Origin: Mycolicibacterium porcinum
Lineage (GTDB): Bacteria > Actinomycetota > Actinomycetes > Mycobacteriales > Mycobacteriaceae
Direction of reading: 5' to 3'
DNA length: 34,792 nt
NCBI GenBank assembly: GCA_001942045.1
Contig: MSTD01000048.1
Span: 1 to 34,792 of the forward strand
This document shows, piece by piece, positions 24,606 through 31,654 of this stretch (positions are counted from its first letter, which is position 1; each line of letters opens with the position of its first letter). The notes beneath the pieces are model-generated. The model saw only the letters and a program-made list of their open reading frames with translations. It ran no database searches and was not told the DNA's origin. The position numbers and the translations under genes were made by a program.

Positions 24606-25553
24606 TCAATTCTCGGGCTCGACGTTGAGCACGATCTTGCCGCTGGTGCGGCCCTCACCGATCACCTTCAGCGCCTGCGCGGCTTCCGAGAACGGGTACT
24701 GGGCGGCGAGGTGCACCCGCAATTGCCCGCTCGCCACCAGCTCTGCGATCGACTGCAGGCCCGCCGCGTCGGGCTCGACAAGGTAGTCGTATGCGCGGAC
24801 GTTCAGTGCTTTCGCCCGGTCGAACAGGCCGGGCGTCCAGGCGGCCTGGGCACTGACGAGGACTCCGCCCGGGCGGAGGCACTCCAGGGCTTCGACCCCG
24901 GCGTCCCCGCCGAACATCTGGATCACCGCATCCACGTCGCTGACGAGGTCGTGGACCGCAGTCGTGGTGTAGTCCACCACTTCGTCGGCGCCCATGTCGC
25001 GGACGAAGCCGTGCTTCGCAGCGCGGGAAGTGCCGATGACGTAGGCGCCGCGCGCCTTGGCGATCTGAACGGCGAGATGGCCGACGCCACCCGCCGCAGC
25101 CGACACCAGCACGAGCTGGCCGGAACCCACCCTGGCCACGTCGACCAGCATCTGCCACGCGGTCAGCCCGGCCAGCGGCAGCGCCGCTGCTTCGGCGAAG
25201 CTCAGGCCCGTCGGCATTGGGGCGAAGTGGCGTGATGGCGCGGTGACGAACTCGGCGAAGCTGCCCGCCTGGCGGGGAAACCACGGCATGCCGAAGACAC
25301 GGTCTCCTGCCTGAAATCGGCTGACGCCGTAGCCGACCTCCTCGACCACCCCGGCCACGTCCCAACCGTGGATGAAGGGCAGATCGAGTACCCGGTTGTA
25401 GGCGAGGCCCCGGCTTGTGTAGTAGTCCACCGGGTTGACGCCCGCGGCGTGAACCCGGACCTTCACCTCGGTGGGGGCCGGACGTGGTTCGGGTGCTTCG
25501 GCGAGCCGCACAGAGTCCGGTCCGTCCCATTCGTCCTGGATTATGGCGCGCAT
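24606..25553 (-). CDS. NADPH-dependent quinone-oxidoreductase-type MDR enzyme
   Basis: A 315-residue medium-chain reductase of the zinc-free quinone oxidoreductase type. The N-terminal GroES-like domain (about 1-120) contains AGVNPVDYYTSRG. The Rossmann domain carries AAAGGVGHLAVQIAK (about 152-166). Zinc-ligand cysteines are absent, so it should reduce enones or quinones with NADPH rather than oxidise alcohols. It is the last gene of the minus-strand cluster, 15 bp after the double-SnoaL gene, so it is almost certainly co-transcribed with it and with the molybdopterin enzyme. Context suggests a redox detoxification or catabolic step. Confidence 0.93.
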   Translation of the reverse strand: MRAIIQDEWDGPDSVRLAEAPEPRPAPTEVKVRVHAAGVNPVDYYTSRGLAYNRVLDLPFIHGWDVAGVVEEVGYGVSRFQAGDRVFGMPWFPRQAGSFAEFVTAPSRHFAPMPTGLSFAEAAALPLAGLTAWQMLVDVARVGSGQLVLVSAAAGGVGHLAVQIAKARGAYVIGTSRAAKHGFVRDMGADEVVDYTTTAVHDLVSDVDAVIQMFGGDAGVEALECLRPGGVLVSAQAAWTPGLFDRAKALNVRAYDYLVEPDAAGLQSIAELVASGQLRVHLAAQYPFSEAAQALKVIGEGRTSGKIVLNVEPEN

Positions 25554-25568
25554 GAAAGTCTCCTCGGG

Positions 25569-26381
25569 TCAACGATTGGCCGCTGGAACAGCGGGCACCA
25601 CGGTCCGGGTATCGAACACGACAGTGGTTTCGGCACTTCGGTTTCCGTGCAGGCGGAACCGGTCGACCCCGGGCCATCGGCGGAGCGCTCCGCCGATCGT
25701 GCCGCGACCCTCCCATGCGAGCATGAGAAGCCCGTCGCGATAGGCGAAGTCGACCACCGACAACGTCAGGTCCGGGACGAGCTGTACCGCGGCGGCCAGT
25801 CGGCCGGCGTACTCATCACGTCCGCGCAGCGGCTCGTCTGCTCCGGGCCAGTTCAGGACCACATCATCGGTGACGAGGTCGTGAACCCCGCTGGCGTCTC
25901 TCGGCGACGCCCAGAACTTCGCCCAGCCCGCCACGAAGGCTTCGACGTCGGAGCCTGCCGCGTCCACACCGGCTTGTCGGCGGAACAGACCGGTGTCGAA
26001 ATAGCCGATGTCACTGACCAGTTGGCCATCGCGGAATGTGCAGACGAAGGTGACGGGCACGTCGATGCGGCTGCCCGCCGTGGTGGGTAACCCGAGAAGA
26101 TCGTCACCCACGGTGCCCGTCATCCGGCCCCACACCACCGCGGTGTCGTCCCCGAGAGCCGCGCCGTCGAACTCGCCCCGGTAGTCGGGGATCGACCGGA
26201 ATACCGCTTCGTAGAACGTCCTCAATTGGGCATGGCCCGAAATCGGCTGAGTGATACCGGAATCCCGGTAGCTTCCGTCGGGGGCGTACGCGGCGACGAT
26301 GGCGTCCACATCATGCCGGTTCTTGGCCTCGGCGTAGTTGTGTAGGCCGTCGCGCAGAACGTCAAGCTGGTCAGTGCCCAT
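25569..26381 (-). CDS. double SnoaL-like domain protein
   Basis: A 270-residue protein made of two NTF2-fold/SnoaL-like domains. The first (about 1-130) has NYAEAKNRHDVDAIVAAYAPDGSYRD and FRDGQLVSDIGYFDTGLF. The second (about 145-250) has DASGVHDLVTDDVVLNWPGADEPLRGRDEYAGRL. Its start overlaps the end of the molybdopterin oxidoreductase gene by 11 bp, which points to translational coupling and a joint task. Single-domain members act as cyclases, isomerases or dehydratases on small molecules; a tandem version could act on a bulky or two-step substrate. The function cannot be fixed from sequence. Confidence 0.88.
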   Translation of the reverse strand: MGTDQLDVLRDGLHNYAEAKNRHDVDAIVAAYAPDGSYRDSGITQPISGHAQLRTFYEAVFRSIPDYRGEFDGAALGDDTAVVWGRMTGTVGDDLLGLPTTAGSRIDVPVTFVCTFRDGQLVSDIGYFDTGLFRRQAGVDAAGSDVEAFVAGWAKFWASPRDASGVHDLVTDDVVLNWPGADEPLRGRDEYAGRLAAAVQLVPDLTLSVVDFAYRDGLLMLAWEGRGTIGGALRRWPGVDRFRLHGNRSAETTVVFDTRTVVPAVPAANR

Positions 26382-28566
26382 CGACTTCTCCCTTCATTGG
26401 TGCGGTCCGGATCTGTACCGGGATGCCGTTGAGCACCGCGGTGCCCGACAGTGGGTCGAGCTCCGTGCCGTCGGCGAGAACGTTGCTGTTGACGCCCGGT
26501 TGCCGGGCGGCAAGGTGTACGGATGCCTCGGGTTCGTCGTGTCCCCAACCATGGGGAAGGGACACCACACCGGGGCTGACGGTGTCGCTCACCTCGACGG
26601 GTACGTCGACCGTGCCGCTCCGTGACGTCACCGTTGCGTACGGGCCCAGTGCCAGGCGGGCGACGTCGGTGGGGTGGACGTGCAGGGTGCAGCGGTCGGG
26701 GCCCTTCGCGAGCGTGGGCAGGTTGTGCATCCACGAGTTGTTGGACCGCACATGGCGTCGGCCGATCAGGACCATGCTGTTCGAGCGGGGTGCGCGAAGG
26801 TCGTCCCGTAACCGGGCGACGTCTTGCACCAACAGGTCCGGGGCCAGCTCGATGAGCCCCGACGGAGTGTTGAGCACTGCGGGCAGCTGTGGGGTGAGAG
26901 GCCCGAAGTCCAGCCCGTCGGGATGCTCCCGCAGGCGCGCAACGGTCAGCGGCTCGCCGCCATAGCGATAGGGACCGGCCCGGAGAAACAGGTCGAGGAG
27001 ACGTTCGGGCCCGCGTGGCGCCATCGCATGTGGATCTGGACTGACCCCGAGGGTGGTCGCGAGCGATCCGGCCACCATGTCGTCGATCAGGGCGAGATCA
27101 GCTGAGTCGCCTTGCCGCGCAACGATTCCGATCAGCCGCAGCAGGGACTGCCAATCCGGCCTATCGTCGGGCCTGGGTGGCAGTACCGGCGGCGAGAATG
27201 TCGCGGTATTGCGGATCGCGAAGTGCCCGAAGAACAGGTCGTAGTGGGACTTCGTGAGTGGTGAGGGTGCCGGCAGCACGACGTCGGCGTGCGTCGCCGT
27301 CTCGTTGCGGTACAGATCCAGGCTGACCATCAGCTCCAGTTCGTCGAGCGCGGCGGTCAAGCGGGTGCTGTTCGGGGCTGACCGCGCGGGATTGCCGGCC
27401 ACGGTGATGAGTGCCTTCACCTGTCCCGCTCCGGGAGTGTCGATCTCTTCGGCCAGGCAGGCCAACGGGAGTTCACCGAGTGTCTCCGGAGCGCCGCGAA
27501 CCCGGCTGTGCCAGCGTCCGATTGCGGTGTCGGACCGGCCACTCAACCGGCGCAGGTCGGCGGCCGGACTGGCGAACATCGCGCCTCCGGGGCGGTCGAG
27601 GTTGCCGGTCAGGACGTTGAGCACATCGATCAGCCAGCTCGTCACGGTTCCGAATCGCTGAGTGCACGTACCGGTGCGGCCATACACGGCGGCGGCGGGC
27701 GCTGCCGCCAGTTCGCGTGCCAGCCGGCGGATCTCGTCGGCGGCGATTCCGCATTGCGGCGCAACGGCTTCGGGGGAGAAGTCCTGTGCCAGTACGGTGA
27801 CGGTATCGACCCCTCGGACGTGGGCCTGCAGGTCTCGGAGGTTGATCAGGCCTTCACCGGCCAGCACGTGGATCAGCGCGAGCAGCAGCAGGGCGTCGGT
27901 GCCGGGGCGGATGGGGAAGTGCTCGTCGGCTTCCTGCGCGGTGTGTGTGCGCTTCGGATCGATCACGACGAGATGTCCTCCGCGCCGCCGCAGCGCCCGG
28001 AGTCGGGCCCGCATACCCGGTGCGGTGAGCAGACTCCCGTTCGACACCAGGGGATTGGCGCCCAGGATCAGCAGATACGAGCAGCGGTCGATGTCGGGGA
28101 GGGGGACGGTGTACATGCCGCCGAACATGAGCTGGCAGGAGACGAACTTCGGCATCGCGTCGACGGTGTTCGCGGTGTAGACATTGCGCGAACCGAGAGT
28201 CCGCATCAGGGCGCTGGCGTAGAGCGTCGTCGCGAAGTCGTGCGCAACGGGATTGCCCAGGTACAGCGCTACGGCGTCAACGCCGTAGCGGTCGATGATC
28301 GTGGTGAGACGCTGATCGATCACCGAGAATGCGTCGTCCCAGGACGCCGGCGTGAGCTTGCCATCGGGGTTGCGTAGCAAGGGTTTTCGCAACCGGTCGG
28401 GATCCGAGTGGAGTTCCTTGAGGCCGATTGCTTTCGGGCACAGATGGCCATGGCTCAAAACGTGGTCGCGGTTGCCCCGGATGGCGATGACCTCGCCCGC
28501 CTCCACGCTGCTCTCCAGCCCGCATCCGGCCTCGCAGAGCGGGCAGGCGTGCCGTTGAACTTGCAT
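26371..28566 (-). CDS. molybdopterin oxidoreductase (DMSO-reductase family)
   Basis: A 731-residue enzyme started at ATG 28566 (MQVQRHACPLCEAGCGL). A TTG at 28590 would add 8 residues but lies inside the operator repeats. The N-terminal [4Fe-4S] motif is complete: C8, C11, C15 and C43. The bis-MGD-binding body and the C-terminal dinucleotide-binding domain (RRHVRSNNSWMHNLP, HPTDVARLALGPYATV, SLPHGWGHD) follow. Its length suits stand-alone assimilatory-nitrate-reductase or formate-dehydrogenase-like catalytic subunits. There is no twin-arginine signal, so it is cytoplasmic. No electron-transfer subunit gene is adjacent. It heads the operon with the double-SnoaL and quinone-reductase genes and is divergent from a TetR regulator, so a substrate-inducible catabolic or detoxifying role is likely. 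Confidence 0.92.
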   Translation of the reverse strand: MQVQRHACPLCEAGCGLESSVEAGEVIAIRGNRDHVLSHGHLCPKAIGLKELHSDPDRLRKPLLRNPDGKLTPASWDDAFSVIDQRLTTIIDRYGVDAVALYLGNPVAHDFATTLYASALMRTLGSRNVYTANTVDAMPKFVSCQLMFGGMYTVPLPDIDRCSYLLILGANPLVSNGSLLTAPGMRARLRALRRRGGHLVVIDPKRTHTAQEADEHFPIRPGTDALLLLALIHVLAGEGLINLRDLQAHVRGVDTVTVLAQDFSPEAVAPQCGIAADEIRRLARELAAAPAAAVYGRTGTCTQRFGTVTSWLIDVLNVLTGNLDRPGGAMFASPAADLRRLSGRSDTAIGRWHSRVRGAPETLGELPLACLAEEIDTPGAGQVKALITVAGNPARSAPNSTRLTAALDELELMVSLDLYRNETATHADVVLPAPSPLTKSHYDLFFGHFAIRNTATFSPPVLPPRPDDRPDWQSLLRLIGIVARQGDSADLALIDDMVAGSLATTLGVSPDPHAMAPRGPERLLDLFLRAGPYRYGGEPLTVARLREHPDGLDFGPLTPQLPAVLNTPSGLIELAPDLLVQDVARLRDDLRAPRSNSMVLIGRRHVRSNNSWMHNLPTLAKGPDRCTLHVHPTDVARLALGPYATVTSRSGTVDVPVEVSDTVSPGVVSLPHGWGHDEPEASVHLAARQPGVNSNVLADGTELDPLSGTAVLNGIPVQIRTAPMKGEVDGH

Positions 28567-28570
28567 ACCT

Positions 28571-28608
28571 CGAGTATTAACATACGCCAAGTATGTACTT
28601 CAAGTATG
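28571..28608. promoter_or_regulatory. TetR operator region between divergent genes
   Basis: Three direct repeats of (C)(A/G)AGTAT(G/T) lie at 28571-28578, 28588-28595 and 28601-28608. They overlap inverted pairs CATAC/GTATG (28581-28595), AAGTA/TACTT (28589-28600) and TACTT-C-AAGTA (28596-28606). The position between the molybdopterin gene and the TetR gene suits a shared operator. Confidence 0.7.
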
Positions 28609-28627
28609 AATCGTGTAGATTGGCGGC

Positions 28628-29230
28628 ATGCCCGGACCGCGCACCCAGGCCGAACGCACGCGCGCAACCATCGACCAGATCCTGGTGGTGGCACGTGAGC
28701 GGTTCGCCGCTGATGGATACGACAACACGTTCGTCGACAACGTCGCGGAACGCGCCGGCATGACCAAAGGTGCGCTGTACCACCACTTCGAGGGCAAGCG
28801 CGGGCTCTTCGCCGCCGTCTTCGAGAACGAACAGCGCGCGATCGGCGAAGCGGTGAACCGTGCCGCGCGCGGCGCCAAAGACAGTTGGCAGCGGTTCCTA
28901 CGGGGCTGTCGCGGATTTTTCGACGCCGTGCTCGATCCGGGAGTTCAGCGCATCACCTTGATCGACGCGCCTGCGGTGCTGGGCTGGGAGGCCATGCGTG
29001 ACCTTGAAGACGAGCACGTGACGTCGCTGCTCCGGCTGGGTCTGAGCCAGGTGATCGCCGACGGGTACTTGCCCAAGCAGCGCGTGGAACCGCTCGCGCA
29101 CCTCCTCCACGGCGCGATGTGCGAGGCCGCGATGACGGTCGCCCGGTCCCCGGATCCCGAACGGGAGAGCCGGGATTCGATGGCCGCCCTGGAGCGGCTG
29201 CTCAACGGCATCGCCGCCCGCGGCAGGTGA
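28628..29230 (+). CDS. TetR-family transcriptional regulator
   Basis: A 200-residue TetR repressor. The N-terminal helix-turn-helix covers about residues 14-60: ILVVARERFAADGYDNTFVDNVAERAGMTKGALYHHFEGKRGLFAAVF is typical of the family. The C-terminal helical domain (about 70-190) would bind an unidentified ligand and dimerise. It is divergent from the molybdopterin oxidoreductase gene and separated from it by the repeat-rich operator candidate, so it should control that operon and itself. It is 10 bp upstream of an F420-type enzyme gene, which is probably in the same transcript. Confidence 0.94.
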   Translation: MPGPRTQAERTRATIDQILVVARERFAADGYDNTFVDNVAERAGMTKGALYHHFEGKRGLFAAVFENEQRAIGEAVNRAARGAKDSWQRFLRGCRGFFDAVLDPGVQRITLIDAPAVLGWEAMRDLEDEHVTSLLRLGLSQVIADGYLPKQRVEPLAHLLHGAMCEAAMTVARSPDPERESRDSMAALERLLNGIAARGR

Positions 29231-29240
29231 CCGTCCCACG

Positions 29241-29714
29241 ATGAGCGAAAGTTCTGCTCCGCCGGCCTATCTGCGGCTGCTGGTCCGGGCTGTCACCCCA
29301 CTGGTCAAGACCGTGTTGCGGTCCCCGGTGCACGGCTGGCTGAGCGGCTCGATGATGCTGCTGACGGTGACTGGCCGGCGGACCGGCCGCCGCTACGAGA
29401 TCCCGATCAGCTACGTGGCGGACGGCGCGGTCGTCATGTGCATCACCGGGATCGAGAACACCTGGTGGACGAACTTACGTGGTGGCGCCGAGGTGACGGT
29501 GTTGTTGGGGCGGAACCGCTTTGGCGGATATGCCGAAGCCTCGACCGGCGTGGCCAACTCGCCGGTCATCGAGAGTTTCCTGGCGGCCAGGCCCCGCGAT
29601 GCGCGGTTTCACCACGTGCGGCGGGACGCCCAGGGGCGGTTCGACGCGGATGACCTCACACGAGCGGCGCAAACGCGCGTGGTCATCCGCGTCCAACTCT
29701 GGCCGGAAGGCTGA
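29241..29714 (+). CDS. Ddn-like F420-type flavin/deazaflavin oxidoreductase
   Basis: A 157-residue split-beta-barrel protein of the mycobacterial nitroreductase/quinone reductase (Ddn-like) type. The signature MMLLTVTGRRTGRRYEIPISYVADG (about 39-63) and the NTWWTNLRGGAEVTVLLG segment match proteins that use F420H2. The N-terminal amphipathic helix (YLRLLVRAVTPLVKTVLRS) could bring it to the membrane, as in Ddn. It is co-directional with the TetR gene with a 10-bp gap and converges on echA7 4 bp away. Reduction of quinones or activated aromatics would fit the adjacent redox operon. Cofactor choice is inferred from family membership only. Confidence 0.87.
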   Translation: MSESSAPPAYLRLLVRAVTPLVKTVLRSPVHGWLSGSMMLLTVTGRRTGRRYEIPISYVADGAVVMCITGIENTWWTNLRGGAEVTVLLGRNRFGGYAEASTGVANSPVIESFLAARPRDARFHHVRRDAQGRFDADDLTRAAQTRVVIRVQLWPEG

Positions 29715-29717
29715 ATC

Positions 29718-30488
29718 TCAGCCCGTCACCCAACTCGGCGGACGCTTCTGCAGGAACGCCATCATGCCCTCGCGGGCTTCGTCGGAGACGAACAGTTGCG
29801 CGGACTGCCGGGTCAGATCCTCGGCATCCCGGTCGAACCCACGCAGGATTGATGCCGTCGTCAGCGCCTTCGACGTCGCCAGCCCCTGCGGTGAACCCTT
29901 CGCGATCTCACCCGCCAGCGCGGCCACCGCGCCCTCGACATCGTCAGCGGACTGCGTGATCAACCCGATCTCGGCTGCCTCCGCGGCATCGAACTTCTCA
30001 CCGGTGACGAAGTAGCGTCCCGCTGCGCGGGGCGCCAACTTCGGCAGCAGGGTCAGCGAGATGATCGACGGCGCAACGCCGATCCGCGCCTCGGTCAACG
30101 CGAACGTGCTCTTCGGTCCGGCGACGACGAGATCGCACGCGCCGACGAGTCCCATCCCGCCGGCCCGCACATGCCCGTCGATCGCGCCGATCACCGGAAC
30201 CGGCAGCTCCAGGATGGCCCGCAGCAGCTTGGTCATCTCGCGGGCGCGGCCCACGGCGATGTCCCCGGGGTCCTGGCCGGCAGCTTCGCTGAGATCGGCT
30301 CCGGCGCAGAAGGTTCCACCGGTATGCCCGAGCACCACCACCCGGACCCCGGGCTCGGCAGCGGCGTCGGAGAAGCCCTGGAGCAATTGCTCGACCAGCG
30401 CGGTGGACAGCGCGTTGCGGTTGTGCGGGGAGTCCAGGGTCAGCCGGGCGACGTTCCCTGCGACCGAGTAATGAACCAGTGCGGTCAT
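29718..30488 (-). CDS. echA7: enoyl-CoA hydratase/isomerase family protein
   Basis: A 256-residue crotonase-fold protein. The oxyanion-hole segments are CAGADL (61-66) and AGGMG (109-113). Of the two catalytic glutamates of classical hydratases, one (Glu133 in TEARIG) is present, but the other is replaced by Gly113 (GGMGLVGACD where GGGCELA is usual). It may therefore not be a simple hydratase; lyase or isomerase chemistry is possible. It is the last gene of the acyl-CoA block, 8 bp after the acyl-CoA dehydrogenase, in the order found in M. tuberculosis for echA7 (Rv0971c). The symbol is given on that synteny. Confidence 0.92.
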   Translation of the reverse strand: MTALVHYSVAGNVARLTLDSPHNRNALSTALVEQLLQGFSDAAAEPGVRVVVLGHTGGTFCAGADLSEAAGQDPGDIAVGRAREMTKLLRAILELPVPVIGAIDGHVRAGGMGLVGACDLVVAGPKSTFALTEARIGVAPSIISLTLLPKLAPRAAGRYFVTGEKFDAAEAAEIGLITQSADDVEGAVAALAGEIAKGSPQGLATSKALTTASILRGFDRDAEDLTRQSAQLFVSDEAREGMMAFLQKRPPSWVTG

Positions 30489-30496
30489 CGCGCGCC

Positions 30497-31654
30497 TCAG
30501 TACGACCGGGGGAGACCGAGCGAGGTCTGCGCGACGAAGTTGAGGATCATCTCGCGGCTCACCGGCGCGATACGGGCCAGCTTCGACGCGTTGACCGCGG
30601 CGGCGATGCCGTACTCCTTGGTCAGACCGTTGCCGCCGAGTGACTGCACGGCCTGATCGACGGCGCGCACCGACGCCTCACCCGCGGCGTACTTGGCCAT
30701 ATTGGCCGCCTCCGCAGCGCCGAAGTCGTCGCCCGAGTCGTACAGGGTCGCTGCCTTCTGCATCATCAGCTTGGCCAGCTCGATCTCGATGTGGTTCTGC
30801 GCCAACGGGTGTGACAGGCCCTGGTGCGAGCCGATCGGAACCTTCCAGACCTGGCGGGTCTTGACGTACTCCACGGCCTTGTTGATCGCGAACCGGCCCA
30901 TGCCGACCGCCGACGCTGCGCCCATGATCCGTTCAGGGTTCAGGCCTGCGAAGAGCTGGGCGATCGCGGCGTCCTCCGAGCCCACCAGCGCATCGGCCGG
31001 CAGCCGCACGTCGTCGAGGAACACCTGGAACTGGCTTTCCGGGCTGATGATCTCCATCTCGATCTTGGTCCAGTTCAGCCCCGGGGTGTCGGTTGGGATG
31101 ACGAACAGCGCGGGCTTGAGGTTGCCGGTCTTGTGATCCTCGGTGCGGCCGACGACGAGCACGGCCTGGGCCTGATCGATACCCGAGATGAACGTCTTCT
31201 GGCCCTTGAGAATCCAGTCGCTGCCGTCACGGCGGGCGGTGGTGGTGATCCGGTGGCTGTTGGAACCCGCGTCGGGCTCGGTGATCGCAAACGCCATCGT
31301 GATCGATCCGTCGGCGATACCGGGGATCCAGCGCTTCTTCTGCTCCTCGGTGCCGAACTTGGAGATGATCGTGCCGTTGATCGCCGGGGAGACGACCATC
31401 ATCAGCAGCGCCGAACCGCCGGCCGCCATCTCCTCCATCACCAGCGACAGTTCGTACATGCCGGCCCCGCCGCCGCCGTACTCCTCGGGGAGGTTCACCC
31501 CGATGAAGCCGAGTTTGCCTGCCTCGTTCCACAATTCGGTGGTGTGCTGACCGGCGCGGGCCTTGTCCAGGTAATAGTCCTGCCCGTAGTTGGCGACCAT
31601 GGCGGCCACCGCCTGGCGCAGGGCCTTCTGCTCTTCGGTCTCGATGAAGCTCAT
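30497..31654 (-). CDS. fadE12: acyl-CoA dehydrogenase
   Basis: A 385-residue FAD-dependent acyl-CoA dehydrogenase of normal length. Features in order: an N-terminal helical domain; the FAD-binding beta-barrel with MAFAITEPDAGSNSHRITTTARRDG and WILKGQKTFISG; and a C-terminal helical domain with QSLGGNGLTKEYG. It would form a 2,3-double bond in an acyl-CoA and pass electrons to ETF. At the usual site of the catalytic Glu (YEGT) this protein reads IAPVS, so its base must lie elsewhere, as in several other subfamilies. It shares a 1-nt stop/start overlap (TGATG) with the carboxylase alpha gene upstream and so is translationally coupled. Synteny with M. tuberculosis supports fadE12 (Rv0972c). Confidence 0.94.
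   Translation of the reverse strand: MSFIETEEQKALRQAVAAMVANYGQDYYLDKARAGQHTTELWNEAGKLGFIGVNLPEEYGGGGAGMYELSLVMEEMAAGGSALLMMVVSPAINGTIISKFGTEEQKKRWIPGIADGSITMAFAITEPDAGSNSHRITTTARRDGSDWILKGQKTFISGIDQAQAVLVVGRTEDHKTGNLKPALFVIPTDTPGLNWTKIEMEIISPESQFQVFLDDVRLPADALVGSEDAAIAQLFAGLNPERIMGAASAVGMGRFAINKAVEYVKTRQVWKVPIGSHQGLSHPLAQNHIEIELAKLMMQKAATLYDSGDDFGAAEAANMAKYAAGEASVRAVDQAVQSLGGNGLTKEYGIAAAVNASKLARIAPVSREMILNFVAQTSLGLPRSY

Noticed and set aside
24393..25235. 280-codon plus frame
   Set aside because: Antisense to the quinone-oxidoreductase-type gene.
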